A stretch of DNA of 64,000 nucleotides from Pelargonium x hortorum (Eukaryota; Streptophyta; Magnoliopsida; Geraniales; Geraniaceae): assembly GCA_036897525.1 (NCBI GenBank), contig JAYMTJ010000043.1, positions 23,809 to 87,808 of the forward strand, in the 5' to 3' direction. Every line of letters starts with the position of its first letter. Within the stretch, counting starts at the first letter, position 1. Shown in pieces: positions 24,076-34,678 of the stretch. Position numbers and translations under genes: made by a program. Below the pieces are notes generated by a model, which had not been told where the DNA came from, made no database searches, and worked only from the letters and a program-made list of their open reading frames with translations.

Positions 24076-24497
24076 CCATAAATTTCAATTTCTAATGAAA
24101 CAGGCAAAAAGACAAACCAATTTCACTTGAGTTACTGACTTAATCGACCAAAGGGACTGTCAATGGAAAAGCTACAGCTTACACAGAATTCCTAAGACTC
24201 TTTTTGGCGTTTGGAACTAACTTTTTATTCTTCATAACTCTTTTGAGAGTAGCTAAACCGGATAGACTGACTTACATACTTACACCCTCTAGACTTTAGC
24301 TTCAATTCTCTAGAAATAGAAAAGGAATAGGCTAGCTTGCTTGAAAGACTCTCTTTGTTTGTATGGGTTTTCTTTCGCCTTGACTTAAGATCTAAAGAAG
24401 AATCCTACACTAGAAACATTAGCAACTGAGCAATACCTTAAGCTATACCTTGACCGATCTTTCGTTTTGACTTTCGATAAATCACAAAGGAAACTCT

Positions 24498-24644
24498 TTA
24501 AAGGCACAAAGCCCTCTTGTACTATGTAGCTTAGAGTTTGGGAGGAGTTTGCCCTTATAGTGTATAGAGTCCATCCACCAACTGTAGCGAAGCGGAGGGA
24601 GGGCAATGAGTTTAAGGAAGATCTTAACAAACATTATGACCAGC
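24498..24644 (+). repeat. Dispersed repeat, longest GCGGAGGG-type copy
   Basis: Carries every box from head to tail: AAAGGCACAAAGCCCTCTTG, ACTATGTAGCTTA, GTTTGGGAGGAG, CCCTTATAGTG, AGAGTCCATCCACC, AACTGTAGCGAAGCGGAGGG, GGGCAATGAG and ACATTATGACCAG. It contains GCGAAGC in the middle of the unit (24,587-24,593). A minus-strand open frame (24385-24630) runs through it, but the frame is not kept intact in the other copies. Confidence 0.65.
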
Positions 24645-25000
24645 AAAACCCTGACTTTTGAAACTTAAACTCTTTATGCTTCTATTCCTAAAAATCTTAA
24701 CTAGTAAATAGTAAAAGCTTCTTAAACTTGCTCAGAAAAAGACACTAACTCTACGTAACTTTCTAGATCTAGAGTACTTTATTCATCAGGACTTAGGATT
24801 GCAGCTAGACAATTGACCTTGCTCCAGATAGGAGTTATTTGACTTGCTTCTGCAGGACTGACTTTGTAGCTTGTTGTTTCTTGCTGAAAGAGATAAACTG
24901 ATTAGCTAGTTAGATTCTCTATATAGGAGTCTAGTCTTCTAAGAAAAGATAGATCTTTCTAATAATAGAACATAGAATAAGAAGAATGAATTCCTCACAG

Positions 25001-25130
25001 CCTTTGTAGCTTATCGTTAGAGAGGAGACAAACCTTGTAAGTACATACATACATCTATCTACCCAACTGGAGCGAAGGGCGGGAATTGCAATAGAGTTTG
25101 ACAGATAGTACATTCATACATTATAACCAC
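25001..25130 (+). repeat. Dispersed repeat, GCGGAGGG-type copy
   Basis: CCTTTGTAGCTTATCGTTAG, AGAGGAGACAAACCTTG, AAGTACATACATACATC, CTACCCAACTGGAGCGAAGG, GCGGGAATTG and ACATTATAACCAC. It has lost the GTGCTATG part of the head and a few bases of the GCGAAGCGGAGG box. Confidence 0.65.
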
Positions 25131-25401
25131 AAAGATCCGAAATTCTCATAACTTCAAAATAAAGGAGAAAACTGTCCTAACTAGCTTGACTTTAGACCGA
25201 AGTCAAACCCAGAAACATAAGAAATGGACTGACTGACTTACTAAAACTCTTGCTTCTAAAATCAGGAACATTAAGGGCTATACTATTACAGAATAACCCT
25301 TTTTCTCTCTGAATTGAAACGCCCTACTTACCTAACTAAATGGGACTGTTATAAGCTATTATGGATTCTAAGTCTTATAGAGTTAGTTGTTAAGGAGAAT
25401 T

Positions 25402-25545
25402 GCTCATGTACTATGTTCTTATCAGGAAAAGAGGATATGAACCTTAGTAGAATCTTGAATCTCTCTCTTTTACCGAGTCAAAGCTAAAATTTAGGAGTCT
25501 TTATGGTATATTATATGGACTACCTACCCTCTATACACTATGAAG
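25402..25545 (+). repeat. Dispersed repeat, ACCGAGTC-type copy
   Basis: GCTCATGTACTATGTTCTTA, TCAGGAAAAGAGGATATGAA, CCTTAGTAG, CTTTTACCGAGTCAAAG, TTTAGGAGTC and a downstream TATACACTATGAAG. Read on the minus strand, AAGGTTCATATCCTC resembles a tRNA T-arm. The other tRNA elements are absent, so a tRNA origin is only a possibility. Confidence 0.6.
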
Positions 25546-26340
25546 AACAAAAAAACTCAACTTCACTTGACTGACTAGAACAAAGCTCTTTCAATTGAAT
25601 GTACCTCGCCCTATACTCTTCCTCCCTTCCCTCAACTTCTTCTTTTCTTTATTATCCGGAAACCCTGTAAACTTGTCAACTTGAAAGAATAAGGGAACGC
25701 AGAAGCTCTAACTAATTGACATAGGTCTCAACTCAAACAAAAGAGAGAAACTACTTGACTTGACCACCTTTAAGGGTTAGTTGTTAAAGAAGAAAGACAC
25801 CTTGTTATTGGACTTTGGGAGTGCAGTGCTATTGACTGGGCTTTCCTATACCGACTGGAAGGGTCTTGACCTTACTTAAACTGGGACTGAGATTGCCGAC
25901 AACAATAAGATCATACTCCAACAATCTTCCACAGCCTTAAGCTTTTATCTTGTCATTCTGTGAGCTAAGATAGTAAGTAGATATTCTATTATGGCTCTGA
26001 GTAGAGAATAGCTAACTAAAAACAAGAAATTGACTTCGCTCTACTAATAGATTCTTATATTCTATACTGGCTAGGTATAGTTTAAAGAAAGAAGACATAG
26101 ATTGTAGTTTTCTCTTTCTATCTAAGTTATTTTGATGACAACCCTTTCTTAATCATGAATGCCTGGGTATTAAGCTACCGACCTGTATGCGGTAAGACCT
26201 TACTTCTAGGATTGTCCTTAAATGAGAAGAGTTTTAACTTCCTCAGAGTTAGTTACTAGATACAAAGAAAGGGGTTCTAAAACACTTTGACGCATGTAAG
26301 ATAATAAATAGTCCTTTTAAAAATTTAATTACTATTATAA

Positions 26341-26360
26341 ATAAAATAAAATAAAATAAA
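26341..26360. repeat. ATAAA pentanucleotide array
   Basis: Four perfect ATAAA units, preceded by a related AATAAAT stretch. It marks the return to AT-rich, homopolymer-rich DNA at the right edge of the repeat-bearing block. Confidence 0.7.
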
Positions 26361-29300
26361 GGCCTGTTTAACTCCTTTATAATAGCCTCGTGAAGACAAA
26401 TCCAGGAATCCCCCTGCTTACTAAGTACCTATTTTCATTCTCGATTAGTTTCTTATCTGACTTTATCCAAGTTTTTGCAGACTCCGGCTTTATAACCACC
26501 CACACTCACTTCGGTACCCTGCTTTTAGAGTCCATTATATTTGTTTATATCTCCTGTCAACTTAACTTTTAAACGTAAATCCAAGAATAAGCTCTTTTCT
26601 ATTTTTATGATTCCTGTAATTATTCTTCTATATTAACTCTCCTGTTCTAGATTTAAAGCTACTAGATTTTCCAAGGGTATTAAAGGTGCAGAAACAGAAT
26701 TCCGGTTTTAGTCACTTCTTTACTGACTTGTTATCTAACTCCTAAAATCCCGAAACTGAAAGTTGTGCTTATAATACTAAAACTTCTAAGGAATGATTCC
26801 AAAGAAACTAACTTGCTTATCGCTTTAAACTAACAAAAGGGAAATGATCTCCTTTTCTAATTCCCATATACTCTACTCTGGACTAGATTGACAAGGGACA
26901 AGACAGACTAAATTGAGACTTTAACCCCTGGATCTACCTCTGTTTAGTAAATGTACTTGGAAATGAAAAGGAAAAAAAAGGACTCTACCGTAAACAATTA
27001 GAACTTTTTAGATAATAAACTCCTCAATTTCATTTACTCTGCAGGGCGTATCTGTTTTCAGCATTTGAAACTTTTAGGAGTTAGAAGGGTTCCGGGATAT
27101 AAGTAAAAGTCCTAGACTTTAGATGAGCTCAAACCCTTTTTTGAATATTTCTTTATAAATGTTTTGTTACCCTATAAAAAACCCTTGTCGGGAAACCAAT
27201 AACTAATCTATTGCCTCTCTGGTGTACTAAACCACATTTGTATTTTAATTTACAAGATTTTCTCTAGTTCTAGTTAGGGTGCGTCTTTATAATTTAAGAG
27301 AGAGCCGCTCAACCCGGTTTTACTTATGAGACAATAACCCCCTTATTCCAGAGAACAAAAGCTAGAGCTTAAGTTTCCCATTTCAATCAAAGCTTTTATT
27401 GTATACACATGGAAGGCTCTAGTTCTAAAAGTACCTGGTTAACTGATATAAGTTACCCTAAAAAGTCTATTTTAAAGTATCCAAATTAAGCGCAATCTTT
27501 CGAGGAAACTACTTCCGAAGTTATTAAAACTAGGAAAATCGGTTGGTAAACTAGAAGTGTGTCTAAATAGAAGTGCCTTAAGAATAAGAATAGTTAGGGA
27601 AAATTCAATTTTAGAATAGAAAGCATCCCTTTTTTGGAGTATCTGGATTTCTATGATAAAGAGATTTCGTCCTATCAATATATAAGCAGATTAGCCTTTT
27701 TTTTAGTAGAGCATAACTGCGTTAGTCCCATATATAGGGGCTCCCCTAAAGGTAAATAGTAAAAATCCAATAAGAAGCTAAAAATCATTAGGTTTTTTAG
27801 TACTATGCCAAAGTTAGCTCATGTCCAAGTTTTCTAGAATGTTTATTAAACTAAAGAAAGAACGAACCTCTTTAGCCTAGCAATTCAAGATCTCAGAATG
27901 AAGACAAGCAATTGTACCAAGCAAAATAGCTAATTATAGCTCTAGCTGAAAAGTCTCAAATATTCCTAATGGGCCCAGGGTTTTTTAAAAGGAGGTGCTT
28001 GACTTGATTGACTAAAATGGTACCTTAAAAAAAGCATTTCAGTATAAGTTTAAGTCCCCTAGGATTAAAAGGATTAGTCCCTAAACTCGAGTAAATCTCT
28101 ACCCCAACCTGTAAAATGACCTCTAATTTAAAAGAAAGAATAGCTGCAAAGCCCTTCCGTATATAAAAAGGAAGCTGTATTGCTAAACTATGTTACGACT
28201 TGAAACTCCTACCTACTTTTTTTACTAGTTTGATAAAAACTTCTTGTTGTACCAAGATTTGACTTATTTCTTAACTTAAATAAAAAAAGGGTATATAACT
28301 ATGATATCTGGTTGTTCGCTGCTTCAAAGCCTTACCTTTTAGGATTTTAGTTACCGTTATTTGTTGACTTTCTCCTAGGTTTGTTTATGGTAACGAAAGA
28401 CTTAATAGATAGCTTTTGTACAAATATATCTTAAAAAAAAAACACACAGAGTCAATTTCAAGAATCCAATCCTAAGGAAAAGAAAAGATGTGTTAAAGCC
28501 CACAAAAAAACAAATAAGCTGGGATATTTGCTTTAATAAATAAAGATAGAAATCTAAAATCTTTCTTTCCAAAAAAATTCTATTCCGGGTTACTTGCTTG
28601 CTATACTAGAAATTAAACAAAAAACTCTTATTAGATGCTGCGGGTTTCGACTTATATTCATATATTATATTACCCTGTTTCGAAAGCAAGGCCAAGGCAT
28701 CTTAGACTAGTGCTGGCGTATAGACTAAAGGAGGCCTATGGCTTTATTCGTTTTTTTAAGAAATTCCTACTAATAACTAGATAAGATAAGGCTCCCTTTA
28801 AAGTATAAGTGTAATAAATTCCCAAAGAGTCGAGGTGAGTAGTTTAGGCAATTTCAATTTGTAGGAGTACGAAAGTGTAAGGTATAAATTTTACCCATTA
28901 GTAATATCTATAGCTATAGTAAGCTTTTTTTATAGGTTTGCCTCAGATTGTTAGCAGAAGAAAACGTATAAAATAAAGTAAGTCAAACCGCCGGTATCCT
29001 GGGGTTCCTAGTATTTGGTGTTAAAAAAGTTCATTCACGCCAACTGATTAGGTATACATTGTAATAGAAAGTTTTCTAGTTTATACTACATATATTTATG
29101 CATTGTATGTAATTCTATTAATCCCTGAATTTCTCTTAGAAAGTGGTTCTTTGTATAACTAGTTTTCGGTAGTGGTCTAATGTAATGAATCTGGATTTGT
29201 TATCTTTTTTTTCATTGGAATCGGAAGTCCAGGTAAAGTGTGTAGGGGCTTTAGATAGTCAATTTAGGGAATATAAAGAATTTAAGCTAAATATTATTCT

Positions 29301-31110
29301 TAAAGAGTAGAAGAACTGTCCATCATAAGGATTTTCTAATCGAAGGTAACCCTCAACTTGGTACAGATCCTACAAGGGACAGCTGAAAGCAATCACAAGA
29401 AGAAAGAAAGAATCTAGTCAGCAAGCCATCCTAAATAGGGGAATGAATATAGATCCAAAGTTTTCCTTTGCAATTCACAAGTCAAAAGTCACTTTAGTAT
29501 CAGAAGTACGGATAAATCTTATTTTAGAATAGTTGAGGTCTATAATATATATAAAGAGCGAATCCTGTAATACCTAAGGTTCATTTAGATAGTAACTTTC
29601 GGGTTGTTTTAACTTAGGTAGATTCCTTTATTTGTGTTAGAGCTGTCCAGTATCTCGAGGCTCTAGGGAAGAAAAGTAGAACCCCCAAAGGAGATCCAGA
29701 CAAGCATGCCGAGAAGGTTCAAGATTATGGATACTCGAACTTTAGCTTCCTTATTAGTATGCCCCCGATAAGATGGATTAAAAAAGGAGATTCTTGTGGG
29801 GAACTCATTACTTTTATAATTAGAGTTCAGTCAGCTAAGTAAACAAATACGTCAACCTGGTAAAGTAAGGGTAGGTCTTGCCTATCGTATTTTAGAAACT
29901 CCTTTTTCTGAATTACTTAACTTAGATAGAGAGATAAAGAAATATCTCAAGATCCATATCTTGCAACGTACTAGATGGTGCAGAATCAATCCTTTTAAAT
30001 AACGAAGCAAGAAATTTCTAATCAAAGGTACTTTCAATTAGTAAAGGGCCTGATAAAAGTGATAAAAAAAGGGGTAGCTGATAGAATATTCCCGTTTTGA
30101 TTCAACATATATATATTCTTCTCTCTTAGTCCTATACTTACTTTTCAAAGGGTTAGAAAAGAATTCCGGGTGTAGTTTTGTCTTGAAATTCTTCTTTTTT
30201 TTACCTTTCGAAATCCATTATAGCATTATTTTAATACCAGGATTCTATACAATTAGTTACTGGAGTATCTTACACTTTTAACGCAAAATAAATCTAGTTG
30301 GCAAACTCAGTAATCAGTAATCCCTTTCTTAAGCTTTTAGGAGAGTTTTGGAAAATAAAAATGTTTTGCTTTTTTTATCCGAGTTCTAAAAGTAAGCTCC
30401 ATCTTCCTTTTCGAGATAGGTTCTATTTTATTGTGTATGTACAATATATTTACAGTTTAGTTCTCAAAAAAGAAATGAGTGTTTCAATATTCTTTGTCAG
30501 ATAATGCGAATACTTATAACTAAGTAACGACTACCTCAGCTCTTGGTGGATATCCTTATAGAATGTACACAGCAGACCCTCTGTATGTATAGTGCGGAGC
30601 ATAATAAGTATAACAAAATCTGGGTTTCCTGAGCGGAGCCATAGCTCAAAATAATGTCGTAGAGTATACATAAATGTTGGAAAGCCTCAAAAATTCACTA
30701 TCTAACTAAGTGAAGTTAACAATTAAATAATCTTTTTACAATAAAGAGTCTTAACCCGGGTTTTCAGTATATATACTCGACATATATTCCATTGAATAAG
30801 GGGTTCCGTAGATAGAATTAGTATTTCCAAGTCCCAAGACTTCTATAGCTTTAGAAATATAGGGTGTGCTAGAGTAATTATACTCTAGGGCTTTTTTAAT
30901 GGCATGTAAATTTTCCTCAATTGTATAGCGGGTTTTTTAACTTAACTTTTATTAAGTGCTTGAGAGAAACTTCGGTAATGAAATAGGAATGTGAGCAGAT
31001 ACGAAACCCGATGCCCTGGAATAGAATTCTAACAAATGCGGTTAAAATAGAAAGACCCTTGTAAATTGATAATACCCCTAGAAATAAAATAACACAGTCC
31101 TCTTGAAATT

Positions 31111-31132
31111 TTCAATTCAATTCAATTCAATT
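31111..31132. repeat. TTCAA pentanucleotide array
   Basis: Four perfect TTCAA units plus two bases. A shorter array of the same pentamer is present at 57,357-57,374. Confidence 0.7.
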
Positions 31133-31284
31133 AGAGCTAAAAGCAAAGATTCGTGTACTAGTCTACTCGGCTTCACAACTTTATTATAATCTCTCTTTTT
31201 TTTGAAACGGAAGATTCAAATTTTTAAGTAACCCTACTCTTAATATTTCCAGGACTGTAAACTCGAGTTTTATACAGCGGCTGG

Positions 31285-31307
31285 TTTGTAAGAGAACTCC
31301 TTACAAA
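31285..31307. repeat. 8-bp hairpin around an AGAACTC loop
   Basis: TTTGTAAG and CTTACAAA pair perfectly around AGAACTC. The loop and first stem base together read GAACTCC, which ties this hairpin to the recurrent GGAACTCC unit at 3.4, 4.4 and 5.3 kb. Confidence 0.55.
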
Positions 31308-33470
31308 AATTCTAAGCCCAAAATCAGAGTGCAGTAAATCTTAGTCTTTGAAATGACTATAAATACTAATTAAGGATCCCTTATAAAAGGATGTACTTAG
31401 CAACTTTTAGAAAGCTTTCCTTAGATTACCGAAGTAGCGGAATAAAAAAAAGTATAAAATGAATTAAAAACTCTTCTAGGGCCTTTTGCGCGGGCTTTAA
31501 CTTGCGTTGAGGGCAGCTCGTGATTCCTTTTTTCGTAAAGTTACTTGGGCTTCTCTATTTAACTTAAAATTTACCCTCTAAAAAAAAAAATAGCACTGCT
31601 TTTTTGCGAAATACTCTGCTGAAGTTAAAGAACTCCCTTGTAAAAGAAATTCCGTAAAAAGCGGCGCGAAAAATCCTAATAACGTCGTGTAGCTCTCCTT
31701 TCTCATAATTTCATTATGTAACAAGGTTGTCTGGGAAACTTTATAAAGTTAACTACATATACATATTGGAGATTCGTTTAACTACTTTACTGGTATTACA
31801 AACCTCCAGGTGGGCTCAAGTAAAGAGCTTCGGTTTCCCATATTTCAGCAACTTTTACTACATGTTAGTTTCATAAAAGGGAAGAATAAAATACCAAGGC
31901 CCACTCAATTAAGAATACAAAGTTGTTTACTTTCTTATTCAACTTCCAAGTTAGGCAATAAGAAAGACTTTCTACCGTGGTGAATCTTAAATTTAAGACT
32001 GTTGTACGAGTTTTTAATAAAGCCTTAATTTTTTGATACTTTTCGAAGCTATAAGCCTGCTTTCTAATGTTTACCACTCTTATCACTCTTATAGCGGAGA
32101 TATTAGAGGGTTTTTTCCAGTCAGTGTTAGAGTTAACCCAAGAATCCCAAACAGAATTTTTAGGCCCCCTTTTTTAGTTCCCGTTATTACAGATACAGAA
32201 ATGAATTTTCTCCAAATTAAGGGATTCCTTTTCTTAAAATTTATCTAATTTATAGGGCACGTTTCTTTTTTTTAATTATCCGCTAGAAGAGATAGGCCCT
32301 CCTGTTGTTATCCGTAGAATACTCAGCGTTATGCATAGGATATAATCCCAAGGTGTAATAGCTGCTACGGGATTTTAGAATTCGAAATTGATTGTATAAA
32401 TTGACTACACCCTAAATAAAAAAGAGGAGTTGCAAAGTAGGAGTGTGTCACAAGGGGGTATATCTTATATCAAAAAAGTGAACCCTTTTAGGTGTTAGCA
32501 TCAGGGTTTCCCGAACATGTAGTCTTTCTGCCGACTGGGTTTGTTTGTTATAGTATTCTAAAAAAAAGCAAAAGTAAGGCTCATTTTACTAGAAAGAATT
32601 TAAAGAAGCACTCTTTCTTTATCAACCCAGTTTTTTTTATTCCCACTTGGATTTCTTCTGGATTCATTATAAGCTCTCGAAGGTAATGTTTAGTGTAAAC
32701 GAGAAGTATCTTACTGAATTAGAATACTTTTAAAGCGACTGTCAGTTTGGTGAAGCCAATTTACATTAATATCTTAAGTTCATTTTTTTGTATCTAACTA
32801 CACACAACCGAGACTCGTCGTAAGTAAGATCTTTAATCATACAACCTAGTTAATCTCTTATACATTGATTTGTGAAACATAATAAAGCCCTCTTGTCTGG
32901 AATAAAATTGCCCGCTTTTTTTTTTTACAAATTTAGCTAGCTCCTGTAGAGTCTATAACAAAAAGGATAAGCGTAAAGGTAACTGCTTTTAAAGCCAAGT
33001 CCTCTATGAGTGAACAAACTCTATACAAAACTGGATTTGCTTGTGACCGCCCCTTTCCTTGGTCTTGTATGGCTTGGTTACTCTAGAGGACCCCAGAAAT
33101 TGCATTATTTAAGTAATTTACTCAGGGGAATTTCATGTGTTGAGATACTTTCTTCACGCGCACCAGCAAAGACCTAGACCCGCACCGAGTATCTATCTGT
33201 GGGCCTATTTTCCATATAGTCGAGAAATTAACTCTTTTTTATACTATTCAGAAGTCTTTCCAAAGAACAAAGGGAAGTTAAGAGAAAATCCCGGTTACTC
33301 CTCTTTAGAGACACTCATAGCTCCTTTCAAATTTCCGCCCCTAAAGTCCCGTAGAGCTTTAAATCACTGATGAAAATCCTGGATCCCCTATATTTTGAAG
33401 TGCAATTTAATAGAAAAATATCGGTTTTTCTTACTGGCATTTCTTTTTTTTGTAAAGTTCTAAGTCTTTT

Positions 33471-33492
33471 CTATACTATATCTATACTATAT
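33471..33492 (+). repeat. 11-base tandem duplication
   Basis: CTATACTATAT is present twice in direct succession. Simple local duplication. Confidence 0.7.
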
Positions 33493-34597
33493 GCACAGTA
33501 GCGATACACACTAAATAAGATCCATTAAGTAGGTTATATTCTAGACTCTGCTTTTTATTCCTATTTTAAGATTAACCGAGGAGCCTAAAAACATAATTAG
33601 CAACAAATTCGAAATAAACTTATTCAATTACTTCAACAACTATACTTAACTTTATTATATAGTATTAGATAGAGCGCCCTTTCCCTCAGGATCTACATGA
33701 TATACTTAGATAATTAAGAAATTGTCATTCGTATCAAATAATGGCTAGACTAGAGAATGGGTTAGAGTAATGTAAAAGACAACGAGAGTACTTAGTGAAT
33801 GTCGAGCAAGTAAACTAAACTTACTCGGGGCTAAATTGTATGGTAACTAACTCATGCATTAGGTATGTTAAAGGACACGCGCTCATGTGAATAATGACGC
33901 GACTCAACCGCAAGTTAGGGTATTAACACTGGCTCTAGTTCTCTGGTATGGTAATATGCTTACCTTTTTGAGATTAGAAGGCCCCCATATATATTCAAAA
34001 GTATAACTAGCTCAAAACTTAGGAAGTCCCAGGGCTTTTACTTACCCATTAAGAAGTTGTTGTGTCCTATCATAACGAGCAGTGCGGATTAGGATTAATG
34101 CTTATTAGTACTAATATAAGAAGATTCCAAAAGTCTAGTACACATAATAAATTAGAGTTACTTTTATTCCGATTTGAGGGGTCTAAACCTTGATACTCGT
34201 AAAAGGCAGAAACCAAAGATTGAAACAGTTAAATTAAAGGCCCTATACTCTTGCTTGATGTTGGAAGAGTCTCATTGCTTTTTAGTCTCATAAAAGTAAG
34301 TACTCCTTATACTACTAGTCAAATAATATTGTAGTTTATGTCGCGGGGTTAAGGATCCTAGTTCTTGGGATAACCAAGAGTAAGACTTTCATTAATGTGG
34401 GGTTAATAGCTCTACGGAGGAGATCAAGCTTTAAGTAAAGTTAGGGTAGTTATCTATGATAGGTATTGCCCCACTAACTTAATGCTCTGTAACTGCAAGT
34501 CATTTCGGTGCCATACTAAGTATTAGACGAGCTAATGCAAAAAACCTAAAGAATTTCAAAAGGTAACCTTACTAGTTAGAAAAGTGAGAGAGAGCCA

Positions 34598-34678
34598 AGG
34601 GGGCAGCTTGCGATTCGAACCTACAACCAGCCCTTTCATAACTGAATGTTCAACCGCAGCTGAGTTTGGATCAGCGAG
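34598..34678 (-). pseudogene. Decayed tRNA-like sequence, Asn-like T-arm
   Basis: On the minus strand, AACTCAGC-TGCGGTTGAACATT looks like a D-arm (AGCTCAG-GGTTAGAGCATT type), and CTGGTTGTAGGTTCGAATC is nearly the 3' part of organellar tRNA-Asn as I recall it (TGGTCGTAGGTTCGAATCC). The spacing is about right. The 3' half of the T-stem is mutated (CGCAA where CCTAC is expected), the anticodon stem does not pair and the acceptor ends do not match. It is the best-preserved T-loop among the relics. Asn is the best guess; Lys, Met or Ile types share a similar D-arm. Confidence 0.45.

Larger units (their letters stand above)
16830..26290. other. Distinct block carrying a dispersed repeat family
   Basis: By eye this block has fewer long A or T homopolymers and fewer G-run/C-run palindromes than either neighbour, and more CTTAC, GCTTG, CTAGG and CTGGCT words. 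It holds the repeat copies listed separately, a GCTCTGG-rich tract at 19,257-19,400 and several short direct repeats. Open frames (20450-20638 -, 24385-24630 -, 24931-25113 - and others) mostly lie over repeat copies and have no recognisable product. The left edge is close to 16,830 and the right edge close to the ATAAA array at 26,341. The texture resembles that of plant mitochondrial spacer DNA; this is inference. Confidence 0.45.
26361..34597. other. 8.2 kb without a recognisable gene
   Basis: Texture like the first 16.8 kb. Short open frames (27472-27678 -, 30298-30504 +, 31871-32086 -, 32033-32248 +, 32492-32686 +, 33137-33370 +) have no recognisable domain. Landmarks are a TTCAA array at 31,111, a perfect 8-bp stem at 31,285-31,307 and an 11-base direct duplication at 33,471. 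Around 28,627-28,650 the string CTGCGGGTTTCGACTT looks like a broken T-arm but lacks partner arms. From about 33,660 to 34,600 homopolymers are again rarer. Confidence 0.5.

Noticed and set aside
24385-25113. Minus-strand frames over repeat copies sharing a vague SWV-containing peptide
   Set aside because: The peptide is interrupted by stops or shifted in frame in the other copies, so the conservation is at DNA level.
28627-28650. GCTGCGGGTTTCGACTT, resembling a tRNA-Asp T-arm
   Set aside because: The loop is one base too long, the 3' stem strand is absent and no D-arm lies upstream.
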